NCBI GenBank assembly: GCA_029224185.1 | Contig: CM055188.1 | Span: 16,424,497-16,488,496, forward strand | From: Karalla daura | Lineage: Eukaryota > Chordata > Actinopteri > Chaetodontiformes > Leiognathidae | Direction of reading: 5' to 3' | DNA: 64,000 nucleotides | Part shown: piece after piece, positions 1-12,365 of the stretch | How positions within the stretch are numbered: the first letter of the stretch is position 1 | Layout: each line of letters starts with the position of its first letter | The notes under the pieces: generated by a model | What the model was told of the DNA's origin: nothing | The model's input: only the letters and a program-made list of their open reading frames with translations | Database searches by the model: none | Made by a program: the position numbers and the translations under genes

Positions 1-2022
1 TATAACATTATTTATGAAGTTGAGCTTGGAGGAAAAAACATGGACACAATTTTCTTCAGCCACTGTCACCTCTTTAGCCTTTTGGCAAATATGTTAATGG
101 TTTAATTCAATCTGTGCATAAGAAAAGGTAAAATAATTATTTATCTTATACTGTAATATTTTAAAAAATCCTTATGGTCTCTAATGCCTCCAAATGAAAA
201 TCTGTGGGCATGTGATCTCTGAATCTTTTAGGAGTTCAACAACCAACATTTGCAGGCAGTCTAATTTCTTTCTACGATTAAGATGAAAACTTAATAAATT
301 ACTTTTTAATACTTTAAAATGTAAGGTTAGTCTTCAAACATGGTTACCCAAAAAAATCACTGGTTACGATAATAACTCATATGGATAAATATGTCAATTT
401 TTCTTTTTTATACATTTGCCAACAGAATCCTTTGGGGCATGTGATGATCCCTGCAAAAATGTTGGATGATGTTTTGAGCCCAAACAGCAGCATACTCTCT
501 GGATAACACCATGGGTGCATAATATAATCCCTCACATAGGAGAGAACAGGAGTGAGATGGGAAAGAGAGATGAATGGGAAAAGATTAGAGAGGCACATTA
601 ACACCCAAAACGGTGCAGTCTTTGGGTCAAACACTCTCTCACATCTCTCTTTGTGTTGTCTTTTTGGCTTTTTTTTCTTCAGTCAAATGTTTATTCTCTG
701 GATCTGTGTCCTTGTGTCGCTCACTGTCTGGTTACCTCTTCTCTGACCTTCAGGAGCAGACAGTGATCCAGCCAGACATACGCTGGTGGGCTAAACTACA
801 TATCCAGCTGCTTCTCTCCATCCCACAGCTGTGCAGCAGTCTCACTCTACTGAGCTGCTCATTGTTATTCACAGATGAGGCAGAAGCTTTTAGCTACCTA
901 AATTTAATTTGCTGTACTTCAGTGTGCTGAAACTTGTCTGATTAAATTATTTGCATTTCATGTATTGTAACATTGAGAGCCGTGGAAAATTGCAGTCTTC
1001 TTTTCCAGTCTTATACCAAGAAATACCCATGCAATCCACGAAAAGAAATCATTTGAAATGTGATGTCTCGATATTTCACCAACCAATAGTTATTTTCCAC
1101 CCACAGATCAGTGATGCACATTTTAGAGAATTTTTATTTTCCAACTAATTCCAAGCAAATAGGCATATACATCAATGCCCAATCATGACATCATATCGGA
1201 TGAAAGTGTTACCCCATCTTGGTGGCTCTGAAATCTGAATGCATGTAAAATGTGTCCAGCGCATGAATTGCTATTCTACCTCTTTGTGCCATCCTCACTG
1301 TCAGATGCTACATTATGAAGCAGACACTTGAAAACGCTTTCTGAATGAATTCAGTTCCATTCCATTATCAACCCCTTCTTATCCTACCATAACCCTCATT
1401 TCTCTTTGAAGCCTACTGATCCCCAATGGCTCAGCGCCGCTGGTGGTACCAGTCGTAGCTGGAAATACCCCAGTTAATCTGTGAGGGTCGGCTACAGACA
1501 CGGAAGGAAGGAAAGCTTTTGTTTTTGGTATTAAAGTCCAGACTGGGGTTGCAGTTTGAGCTCTTTTGTTAGACATGAGTTGCTAATTCGCACAGGAACT
1601 AAAGACACATTGAAGCAGAGCTCCGATTTCAGGATTTTCAACATCCTCAATTAACCTCCATTATAAAATGGTTGTGGTAGCCATTGGCCACTTGCAATGC
1701 TGCTAATAACCTTATGAACCAAAATCCTAGAGAAGGAAGTATTTCTGTGACTAAAGCTAGCTTTCTCTGGCTGTGTAGCAGTGTACAGAACAAACATCTT
1801 TATAATCTAATAATATATAGATAATATATATATATTATAATATCTATAATATCACAATTCAAAGAACTGTCTGAAACTGGATTAAATGATAATGCATTGC
1901 AAGGGCAATCCACAAGAGTCAATACAACAAAGAGGATACAATTTTTATATCTGAGACTTGAAGATACATAGAAAATGCATCATAAAAAGTACATCTTGTA
2001 TCTGCAAAAAAATAATTATTAC
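1..2022 (-). other. cdk18: cdk18 intron after the first coding exon (left edge open)
   Basis: This is AT-rich sequence downstream (minus strand) of the first cdk18 coding exon. I looked on the minus strand for the next expected exon, which should encode the acidic linker and the RRFS-MED-type segment before the kinase domain, and found none, so that exon must lie left of the window. The stretch holds an AT palindromic run near 1805-1850. It also holds a locally GC-richer patch at about 1379-1580 with a 65-codon minus-strand ORF that I do not recognise. Confidence 0.6.
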
Positions 2023-2140
2023 CTTGAGTGTGGCGTATGTTGAGCTGGTTGATCTGCTCAGTAAACTCATTCTCCTCGATTGTTTCAGTGCGAGGAACAG
2101 AAAGAGAGAATCGCCTTTTAAAGTTCTTCATCTTGTTCAT
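2023..2140 (-). CDS. cdk18: cdk18 first coding exon (PCTAIRE-3 kinase N-terminus)
   Basis: Partial CDS. Read on the minus strand it starts MNKMKNFKRRFSLSVPRTET and goes on through an EFTEQINQLN segment, 39 codons plus one base. This matches the N-terminus I remember for vertebrate CDK18, a PCTAIRE-subfamily cyclin-dependent kinase. The ATG (2138-2140) has the good context CACCATGA. The donor is GTAATA (first bases at 2022-2021) after CACACTCAAG. The acceptor is a pyrimidine-rich tract ending CTCTCAG at 2159-2160, so the exon is 2023-2158 with 18 bases of 5' UTR. KRRFS places a serine at residue 12 in an R-R-x-S basophilic (PKA-type) site; in mammalian CDK18 Ser12 is a reported PKA site. Compared with my recollection of the human protein, about two to three residues are missing between IEE and EFTEQ. 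The kinase domain is outside the window. CDK16 and CDK17 have related N-termini, but the NKMKNFKRRFSLSVPRTETIEE string fits CDK18 best. Confidence 0.85.
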
Positions 2141-2651
2141 GGTGCTGAGGAGTAGATTCTGAGAGATGAAAGAAATAGAGACAGAGACAAAAAAACATCA
2201 ATTCATAAATCAATGAATGCATACAACACATGCTTCAAACCTGAATAATTCAAGCTACAAACAGAGATCCAATATGTTTCGAAAAACACATTTTGTGTCA
2301 TTATTATTCACAGATCACTTAGAATCAAAGAATCTGAAGTGGAAATGCTCCTTCCCTGCACAACACAAGCTGCAGAGCGTGGTATCACTGGTGATGAGTC
2401 TTTATGTGCAGCTTCACCAAACACAGTCTTCTGTATCGTCTCTTAATGAGGCAAGACACAGCAGGAGAGAATCTGATCAATATACTGACTCCCTCAGTGG
2501 GTTATGCAACCTCAACCAGCCCAACTAGTTAGTTTTCAATCTTTTATTCCCCTCACTTTGTCTTCTCGGTTCCTCTGATCTGTGCCCTGCAGAGACTGGT
2601 GTTGCTGTGTCTCCATGTTGTGTCTCCTTTGTACACTTGTATGTGCTCTTG

Positions 2652-2652
<1 letters not shown>

Positions 2653-2722
<70 letters not shown>
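2653..2722. repeat. (TG)n microsatellite, about 70 bp
   Basis: Uninterrupted TG dinucleotide run. The His-Thr ORFs on the other strand are artefacts of this repeat. Confidence 0.97.
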
Positions 2723-2726
<4 letters not shown>

Positions 2727-3550
2727 TGTTTGCCTGCTCATTATTGTGAAATGCAAAGAGATGTGTATGGTGGTTTAATTTGCAGCCAGACTCAGTGTTC
2801 CCAACAGTTATTTTTAAGCAATAACGCATCATTATATCATTATCTCTGAGGGATTACACTTGATGCTGCAGTGCCTGCACAGTGCACATCTGATGGCTGT
2901 GCCTGCAGCAGTGTGCACATCACTTGCACAGAAATGCACACAAAATACAAAAAAATTGCCTTGCAGTGTTCAGATCTAAATGACCAAGTCCAAATATACC
3001 AGTGGCATTGATCTCCTACCCAAAAAACTAATACAAATAACAGTATTAAATATAACTGGCAAGTAATGGTAGTTTAATGTACAAGGTCATCTGGGTGAAG
3101 TTTAAACAAAAAAAAGTGATCAGGTGTAAAGCAGATTAAATGGTTAAGAATGGGAGAGGAAAGAGGCTTACTCTGCTGAGAGAAATCAATAGCAGCCAGG
3201 TGACGTAAAGTGTGTTTGTAGCTGTGACAGATGTTCTTTCCTCTGGGAGTTTTTCGTGAGGAAGCCTTTGTGGAAGAAGGCCTCCCATGCCAGTAACTTC
3301 ACTACAACTTATACATGAGCCCATTGGGCGAATTTCCACTGAGCTGTCACTGTGCAGTAAAAAAAAGCATCAAAAGACAACAGCACAGCATCTGATTTGC
3401 GTCACCAGCTAAATGCACTTTCACACCAGAGCCACTTGGTCTGCTTTAAACAGACCACATTTTTTCCTCAGACAGAGAGATAGACAAACTATGGTCTGCC
3501 TGAAACTGTGGCTCACAGTTCACTTATAAGTGGACTCCTCACCATTAAAA

Positions 3551-4223
3551 GGGATGCACTGAAAATCTAGCCACCAAAGATAGCCCAAAAGTGCATTTTC
3601 TGTTTTTAGCCGAAAAACAACACAGCTGAAAATGGATCTGGCCTATAAAGTACAACCCTGCAGACCCGCGAGGAGGGGGCCCATTCCCGAAGCTTCACAA
3701 CCCCTCCAACCCCTGACAGCTCTAAAAAATATATATCTTTTAATTACGGGCCCATTCAGTGGTGTGTCTGTAACAAGGGGCACAGGCACCATCAGAAATT
3801 TACCTCCAACCTTAGTCCTACAAAGAAAATTGTTTAATGCACCTGACTTAAATGCATTTTGTGTTTTCATAAGAAAACATATTTAATTTTTTAATTTCTC
3901 AGCAGGGCAGCCAGTTATAGGCCTGTACATTATTCATGAGTGGGGTCAAGGCAAACATTTAATTTTATACTGTGCATCGTTGGAAAGTCAGTGTTAAATA
4001 AATATTTTCATACATTTGTAATCGATTTATTCTTTGAAGCATGAATATGAATTCACACAGTTGAAACTACTTTAGTGAGATTACAGCTTAGACATCATAA
4101 ACGTAAATATAGTGGTACCAATAACTGGCATAATAATTTATTTCGGTGTTTTGGTTTTTGACCTTGGTTTCCTCATTATCGGTTTCTGTTTTTTAGCCAA
4201 GAATTTTCATTTCAGTGCATCAC
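3551..4223. mobile_element. Non-autonomous hAT-like DNA element (MITE)
   Basis: The ends are inverted copies of each other. The left end reads GGGATGCACTGAAAATCTAG; the right end, reverse complemented, reads AGTGATGCACTGAAATGAAA followed by repeated GCCAAAA/CCGAAA-type motifs. This is the GGGTGCACCGAAA end type I remember from fish hAT elements. Flanking bases ATTAAAAG (left) and CTAAAAGC (right) share TAAAAG, compatible with a worn 8-bp target-site duplication. The interior has no transposase ORF. Family assignment is from memory. Confidence 0.6.
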
Positions 4224-4361
4224 TAAAAGCAAATGGACAATCCAGTAAACCAAAGAGAGAAAAAGCTCTTTGACAGTAGAGTGATGGTAGAGTGCAGTGC
4301 ATACTTAAGACTAAAGTCCTACTTCCTCAGAGTCGTGCTGATGGCATGAGCCTGAAGAGGT

Positions 4362-4570
4362 AGGGCTTCAACTTCAATTTTATGATCTCAAGACACTTTA
4401 CATGAACAGCACAAGCAACATACACAGAGCAGAGCCCAACAAATCTAACACTATGAGCATGCTGAGGCTATGGAGTGATGATTAACGGTGAGGAAACCTA
4501 GGGCAGAAAACCTAGGGCATAACCAGGCTCAGAGGGGGTGATAATCTGCCAACTACCAGTTGGTTGTAAT
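4362..4570 (+). repeat. Teleost interspersed repeat (CACTTTACA...GGAAACCT type)
   Basis: The order of motifs (ATCTCAAGACACTTTACA, then GAGGAAACCTAGGGCA, then AACCAGGCTCAG) matches a repeat that is very common in fish intergenic DNA and is related to the copies at 27715 and 41345 in this window. It has no coding capacity. I cannot name its class. Confidence 0.5.
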
Positions 4571-5467
4571 AGAAGCAGTAATGATATGAGTACTGTCAAG
4601 TTCATACTAAAGGTCCTGGGTTAACCACATCATTCAAACAGCTTCAGAAATGGCACCCAGTAGACTTTTATTCAATGAAGAGAAGGAAGTGAAGGTAGGA
4701 CCGCTCAGAGAGTCCATGACAAACCAGTATCCGCAACAGCATCCTATCAGCTACAGGTAATGGGGGATGAATTCATCCAGTTTAAACAAAGGATTGGTAA
4801 AGGTTGGAAATTTCTCAGAACCCCAACAATGCATACATTTTCTATTGCTCTGCTGTACTTTGCTGTACTCTGCTGTTTTTTTTTACAGTGTGATGACACA
4901 ACTAGCACTGTGTCTGAGAACGTCTTTATTTCATGTGTTCATTCTTGAATTTTCCATTCTTTATGGATTAAGTATGGAAAGAAGTGAGTTCAGACGAATT
5001 TGGTTAAAGGCTAAAATTAGAAGCTATATTTAAAACCTTGAAAAATCAGATTTATTTTGACAGGTTTTGACAAACAGTAACTATTTATATTGTACCAGCC
5101 AATAGTGGCCGGGCATTGAGAGTTCCAACAGTCTCTAGCCTTTAGGCTCGCACAGCTAGCCTGGCACTAGATAAAATAGTCTGCAAGTCCGTGAATGGAG
5201 ATGGTGCAGGCTGATCGCTTTACAGACCCGATAATGAAACTAGCAACCGACTGCTGGAATTACTTTTGTTGTTGTTGTGACTACAATCTTGAGACACGAG
5301 GTGGCGATAGAGAGGCTCATAGAGGCTTATTCTACATATTTCACTCTTACATTAAGTTGGAAGTCTAAGTGAAATATAAATCTTTGGAAATGCTTTGAGG
5401 ATGTTTTCCAAATGTTTTCATTGAGTTTTTATGTTTTATTACCTGTAACACATTATCACTTGCTATA

Positions 5468-5720
5468 CATGGCGGTGGAGCAGATAGTGTTGTTGCCTCA
5501 CAGCAATAGAGTCACAAGTTTGCATCCCTCAGCAATTTCTCTATGGAGTTTCAATGTTTTCCCTGTGTGTGCATGGGATTTCTCTGGGTACTCTGGATTC
5601 CTTCTACAGTTCAAAAACATTATTAGTATTATTACATAATTGGCATTATGATAGACTGGAAATACTAGGTGTTGATGAGACAGGGAATAGCATATGTGTC
5701 CTACGATGGAGTAATACCAC
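5468..5720 (+). repeat. Abundant teleost interspersed repeat (GCCTCACAGC...GGAGTTT type)
   Basis: Degenerate copy of the fish repeat with the order GTTGCCTCACAGC, CTATGGAGTTTCAATGTTTT, TGTGTGCATGGGATTTCTC, GGGTACTCTGGATTCCTTC and CAGTTCAAAAACAT. A reverse-oriented copy lies at 50425-50690, and the tail of another at about 29555-29615. The class (SINE or DNA-derived) is not decided here. Confidence 0.65.
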
Positions 5721-6260
5721 TGGCTACAAAGTGGGGAAGATAATGGATGGAACATAATACTTATAAACAAAAGATAGTCAACTGTGGCAACGCTGAAGGA
5801 AAAGAGAAGTTAACAGGTATTGCATTGACAAATACATGCGTGCACACACTGTGGTTGACTAGCCATTTAGTAGTTTTGAAAAGCAGCTGAAGCAACACAT
5901 GAATGACAGTTTCACATCCAAGACTGATGCCAAATGATGGGGAAAAGAACCCAGTAAAGGGCAATTTTATCAAAACATGAGCCACAGCAGCTGAAAATTG
6001 TTGTTATGCCCTTTGCTGAAACAACCAAGTATTTGTTTTTGTAAAACCACAACTGGCATGATACTCATTTGAGCATCCTCTCATCTGTAGGTCTGGCCTG
6101 CTGTTTGAAATACCATCTACAGTGAGTCTTTTCTAAACAGGACAAAAGAAAAGAGGCAGCCCCAGTTATGATTGGGGGCCTCGCTCTATTCACTCTGCTC
6201 TCTCATTTGCCCTGAACAACTTAATTGCATGGGTTATGAGTGAGAAAATTCCTGATTGCA

Positions 6261-6262
<2 letters not shown>

Positions 6263-6333
<71 letters not shown>

Positions 6334-6343
6334 TGTGTGAGTG

Positions 6344-6384
<41 letters not shown>
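6263..6384. repeat. Compound (GT)n(GA)n...(GT)n microsatellite
   Basis: GT run to about 6296, GA run to about 6328, short interruption, then a second GT run to 6384. Confidence 0.97.
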
Positions 6385-6386
<2 letters not shown>

Positions 6387-6542
6387 GAAACTGGCAGTGT
6401 ACTTTCATTTTTGTGGACAACAGTCTTCTCTGTTTAGAGAAGGGTTCAGTTTGAGGGTTTTGGATGCTTGCTGCCAGTCAGAAGTGTATGGCATCTTTCT
6501 CTGAGTTACTCTCTGAAAGGAAGTTAGTCCTAGGTTTTGTGA

Positions 6543-6633
6543 GTCTCTCTATCTTTCTCTCTCTCTCTCCCTCTCTCTCTTTCTCTCTCCTTCTCTCGCT
6601 CTCTCCCTCCCTCTCTCTCTCTCTTGCTCATAC
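6543..6633. repeat. (CT)n-rich tract
   Basis: Imperfect CT/TTTCTC/CCCTCT low-complexity tract ending in a short CA run. Confidence 0.9.
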
Positions 6634-9184
6634 ACACACACATGCCTACACACATCTGCTCCAAGCGAGGTGACAACATACCTCAGAAAGCTTGAGCCTG
6701 TCATCTTCCATGACACTGTGGCATCTGTCTTTCTTTTTCTTGTTTGAGAATCCTTGTTTTTTGGACACTCTCTGCCTTATATGCATCTCCCCAGTATGTA
6801 AACAATTTCAAAACACCCTTCAAAAATATAAATGGTCTACACATAAACATTATGGCAGAATCCAAAAGTAATTGTATGCTTGAACTAAAATCACATAAGG
6901 TGTCAGTAGTAAGTGAATGAAATGCACATACAACAGGTACAGAAACATCATTCTTTTTTATATACCGATTTTGTATATTGAACTTGAAGTTAAAGAACAG
7001 GCCAATCTGAACAGACAGAATGTGATATAAAATACGCGTGTAATGTAAACCATATCCCCCCTATCTCCAGAACGGTTGACATGTACCCACCCTGTTCAGA
7101 TATACAAGTGAATGAAGGCACAGAACTGTGAGGTAGTATTTTTGTGATGTCTCCAATGAACTTGCTGCGTATGCACGCGTTGCCAGAAAAACAGATCTGT
7201 GCAAATGCAAATATGTACATTTTACTCCCATACCTAAACATTGGACATTAAAGGGCTTGTAAAATAACATATTCTGTATTTATAATAGCAAAAATGTGCT
7301 GCAGCTACAGGACAATCCTGGATAAAATGGGCATGAATTTTTTGAACATGACTATTTGTTGGCTGTTCGAGGGCAAAAAGACTGATTTGAACTGAACTGA
7401 CATTTAGTTGCCAGGGACCTGGATTGATTAACGCAAACAACAAAGGCAAAGCCATCATGATGTTGTTATTAGCATAAATCTTTGTTTGTTTCCTGTATTG
7501 TACCCATCAGTCAACAACCATTCACATCTGTGAATCACTTTCAACATCTCATTTGCTGTGGTGACCACACTTTTGTAGTGCAAATACATTGTTCTGATTC
7601 ACTGCAGGCCATTATTTTAATTTCAGTCACACTGAGTTCAATCACTTTGCCAGCGTAATCAACTTCATCTTGCAGAAAAATAGCAGGGGAAGTCAAGAGA
7701 CTGTAAACTAAAACTGTAAACAATATTTCTCAGTTACCACCACAAATCAATTATACGATGTAAAACCAATCCATTGGCTAAACTGTGGGAGGAATGGGTC
7801 GAAACTGAGCTCCTTTACCCAAACAAACCATTATTCTTTTGGCCATAGACCAACCACACCAGGGCAGTTCGGTGCCTGTTGTCTTTGCAGAGGTGGAGGA
7901 GGAGTGAGTTTGATGCAGCACACGGTCCGTGTGAGTGGCCAGTAATTTGTGTCTGCTTAAATGGATAAACACAGCTCCCCTCATGTGTACTCATTCAGAA
8001 GAGTGGCAGCTGATGGAGGAGATGTGGGGGGGTGTCTAGATGGGCTTCACGAATTTATACAGGTCAGTGGGCACAGTCGTCAGAAAATATGACACACATT
8101 CATCTATCCATCTACATATAAGGCACACAACACAGGAAGGAAGATGCACTACTGAGTCAGGCTGGGTGAGGAGTTCACACATGCACACGCTCTGATTCAA
8201 ATCTTCAGGCAAATGTTTTTTTCTCGTCTGCATTTTTCTCTTAGTCTAACAAGTTGAAATGAATGAATAGCTCTGTGACCGTGAATTTATTATCTTTTTT
8301 TGTGTGAAGGGTTAACGCTAACCCTAGCATAGCATCCGTCCGTTAGCCTGCGTTATAACAGAGACTCGACAGCCTTATCTGACTCCTGCGTGTGATTGAT
8401 CTGTGAAACCTTGTGCGGGAGTTTCCTGTCTTGCCTGACAGCCTGACAGGCTGCCAGCACAAGTTGTGTTCTCCAGGTGGACAGGGTGGTGACAGAAATG
8501 CCCAGAGCAGCTGAATGTTAACATTCAGAACTTAAGATGGTTTGGTAGGAAAAAATGCATAATGGAAGCTATTTTTATTACTGATCCATGATTCGTGGTA
8601 TTCATAGAGCATATCATATCATATTTATAGACTTTCACAGCTGTAAGGTATAGAAAATAAAAGTCTGTTTTTGATTTAATTCTGACACATTTTTGTATGT
8701 CCTTAGACCATTACATTGCAGATAGGTTGCTGATTAAACCTTTAGCCACTGATGATGCAGATAAAAATTATTCCAAGATTACTTTTAAATGGAAGGCCCA
8801 AACAAGACACACCTTTCACCATTTCATTAATTTCCAGATTATTGTAGAATTTATCTATCTATAGAGAAGATAGAGAAGCATCTTCAATCTTACACTGACA
8901 CCTTTCTCATTTTCCTCACCCCTGTACCATGCTTCTTTTGCTACACTGTTCGGCTGTTAAAGTGTGATCCTATCTGGCTTTGCTATAGAGAAGGAGAAAA
9001 GGAGAGAAATAGAGATTGGAAGCACATACACACATCTGTGTCATCTGTGTATGTGTGTGGTGGGTCATATGCGCTAAAACTGACCTTGAGCCTGAGGTTA
9101 CATTACTGCATGCTCCAGTAGTTCATATGAACTGAAAGTACAGATTTGCTTGAGCAACTGCATACACATTGTGTGTACGTATGT

Positions 9185-9185
<1 letters not shown>

Positions 9186-9225
<40 letters not shown>
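9186..9225. repeat. (AC)n microsatellite
   Basis: About 20 uninterrupted AC units. Confidence 0.97.
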
Positions 9226-9227
<2 letters not shown>

Positions 9228-10774
9228 TACATAGACACATTTTCCCTGAAGGAGCTAGAAGGTGTTGACAGTGCTGCTTCGCAGAAACCAGAGAGTGGTG
9301 AGAGACAATCACTGTTAAACAGCTGGTGTATTTAGTCCCTAATTCAGCTAGTCCAATTTTAGCTGCCATTATCAAGTCATAGTCCAAAAACAGTAAGAAT
9401 TTCACAGACATTTGTGAAGGCCACAGCAAAATGTTAACTTATATCAAAACCTGGTCAAGTTCTTATACCATTAAATCTTACACACAATGTTGTTTGTTTC
9501 ACTTTTTGGCACAGCCACTGTTTTCATTAGCCATAAGAAGTGAGTTTTCAATGACTTGCTACTGTTCCTAGTTTTTGTTCATAATAAACTGTACTTTACA
9601 TTCAGTCCAAACAAAGCTTCTCCTATCCTGTGTTTTTATTATTAAAAGGAAAATTGGCTTCTGGCAACAAGGACCATGGCTGTATCCATTATTTCACTTT
9701 AGAACATCGCAGCATACTTAGATGAGCTTTGTATGATATGTAACACAAAGCATGTAGTGATAACTATACTGTCACATTACCCTCTTGTCCTTCTGTCCAG
9801 GCTGAAGCTGAAATGAGGGTGACCTTTTGTTCCTTCCATCTCATTTTTTCTTGGAGTCAAGCCCCACTAGACAACAATTACAGCCCTATCCCTGTGATAT
9901 GGCCGTGCATCACACTTCCTGATTGTCTGTCTGACATCACTGCACATTTCTTCACTCCTTTGTCTCTCACTGGTGTATGCTCCTTATCCAACTCATAACT
10001 CTTTTTTGGAACAGTTTTGCACATGCTATTTGTAGAAATGGGTTAATAATTCAGCTATCACTTATTGCCGATGTTGTAATGTTGTTGACAGCTACAATAA
10101 ATCCTCTGTGCTTCTTTCATTCTCTCTACTCTGTGTCTGTCTACACATCACCCCCTGTCCAACTGTGAACAGTGAACCTACTATGTCCAGTGGCTGTGAG
10201 TGAATAACAATACTGCAGGAGGTCAACATCAGACTGGCCTATTGTAAAAGAGGCCACTGTGGTTTGTGCAACAGGCCACACATGTCACGCTGATTGTTTA
10301 TCTCACTGCCATTAACAGTACACATATATTTTGGAAAATACTGTTAACTTGACACACAAGGACTGGTTCTGAACCAACTCATGGATCAGTTTCCTTCTTC
10401 CTAATCCATCTTTGGTGGCAGAATTGGAATCAAGACCAGATGACTGGAGTCAAACGCATGTGTTTGAGGTAAAGAAAATCAGCATGACCTATATATGCAT
10501 TTGTGAGTTTCAAGGTAACAAAACTCACAATACATGTCCTTTAACACAACTAAGTTACAGTGTTTTGAAAAGAGAGCTTGTCGAAAGCACCACAACATCC
10601 TTAATCCCATCTGCAAGTGCTGAACTGCTGTAACCTCAGTACCCTAATCAGTGGCCAATGATGTGACATAGATTTAAAGTAGCATTGGTGGCTAGGCAAT
10701 ATGTATTTGGATAGCATTGTGTATCAGCTGTATTTTGATTAGGGCAATCTGAAAATGTCAAGATTGCCCAGCTG

Positions 10775-11236
10775 TAAGGGAAACAACCCTTTCATCAACT
10801 GGGGTGAACTCCAATAAGTGAGCAGAGAGCCAGGGAGCGAGAGTAAGCCAACACCAGCCTTCAGCCTCTCACTTGATGCAACTCCAGCACAACAGAGCGT
10901 CCAGCACCCATCGGGACAGCTGGTTCCAGAACCAGAGCTGTGAGGCGAGCCTGACTATATCTAGTCAGAACTTCGCAACCTCCCACACAAGCTCTGGCTT
11001 TTAACCAACCAGAGAAATGACATTCCACGTCCCTGGAGTGAGTTTCTGTAACTGGGGATTAGACAGCCAAGGCCCCTGCCTTTTTGCTGCTGTCCAATCC
11101 TCAATTCAACGGACACCTGCTGCTCCTACTGTGGGTGGTGGGCCCATGGGAGTATCTACCCATGTCCCTGTTTTGGGCTGAGCCTGACCAGGCCTCATGA
11201 GTGAAGACCTGGCAACTTGTCATCAATGATTTTTTT
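10775..11236 (-). mobile_element. LINE fragment: leader and start of endonuclease domain
   Basis: Minus-strand reading gives a G-rich leader (CCCATGGGCCCACCACCCAC) followed by a degenerate GTWNV-(T/I)SL-VG...PELV...LDIV segment. That is the start of the APE-type endonuclease of a LINE family found in most teleosts. Stops and indels interrupt it, for example a TAA after the VG and a TGA in the segment before LDIV. It is the same family as 31280-31768 (leader plus start of the RT region) and 38306-38695 (RT C-terminal half). Truncated on both sides and not functional. Confidence 0.7.
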
Positions 11237-12315
11237 CAACCACACTTGGTCTGAAACTCATCTATTTAAACTGTAACTGTATTCATGTTGTGCTATATTT
11301 ATGTAACATTAAGAGGATAAGTAGACCTGCCCATTATAGAAATGATAAGCTACAAAGTCTGTGAAAGTTTGATGACCCGCTTCTCTCCTCCACTTTAACT
11401 CTTGAACTTAGTCTCCAAAAACATCAGAAATATTAAAAGTGACTCTAAATGCAAAATGTAAGAAGGAGATGTGTGGCACAACTCAAATTGCTAATCATTT
11501 CACCACACCTAACATGAAAACAGATCAAAAATATAAATTGTGCTTGACATAATGTGAAGGTCCAGGGGTAAAGGAAAAGACAGTGACTGAAAAAGAGTCA
11601 GAAGACAAAAATAAAGAGAGTAGGAGGAATTTGTGGAGGAGATTACAGCAATGTAGACTGTTATCTTCCTCAGGGTGGTTCAGTGTAATAAACGTCTGTT
11701 TGTTGTGACAAAAAGCATGAAAACACTCGAGCAGGGCTAAAAGGGCACACTGTTAAATTAGATTGGGGATCTTCCATCCAGCCATTCAGCCACAGTATTC
11801 TTAAGTCTGACTCTCAAAAACTTGCAAATGCCCATACTTTGCCTTTCCTCACATAAATACTGAGTGCTAAATGTATTTGTATTTCAAAACCTTCATCAAA
11901 ATCTTCAGTGAGGTAACACATGCTAAACTGGTAAGGTAATGTATCCATCTTGCTCATGTAATTTGGTTAACATCTATACATTCAAATTCCATGTTTCACT
12001 GGTTTAATTACTATTTTATTTAAATATATAGGCTATAATGGGCTTCACTCAATTGACTGGCAGCTTTATCTCAAAACACAAACATAACTGATGTCTCTCT
12101 GACATCACCCATATGTGTCTTTGGAGCCATTTATGTAGATCATTCACAGTGGCACTCGCAGTCACCATCTTGGCAGCGCTGGATTCTGCCTGAATCAAAA
12201 AATGGGCAAATGAAGCCTGACTATTAAGATTAGTAACCTAAAAATAGTTTTAACAACTATATGATAAGGTAGTCTGGGGAAAGGCTGAAGTTGCTGTTCA
12301 TAGAACACCAGTTTA

Positions 12316-12365
12316 TGTACGTATGTATCTATGTATGTATCTATGTATTTATCTATTTATTTATT
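12316..12365. repeat. Imperfect (GTAT/CTAT/TTAT)n tract
   Basis: Degenerate tetranucleotide repeat of the ATGTATCT/ATTTATCT type. Confidence 0.85.

Noticed and set aside
2536..2832. His-Thr repeat ORFs; similar ones at 6190-6420, 46954-47297 and 58123-58447
   Set aside because: Translations of dinucleotide microsatellites.
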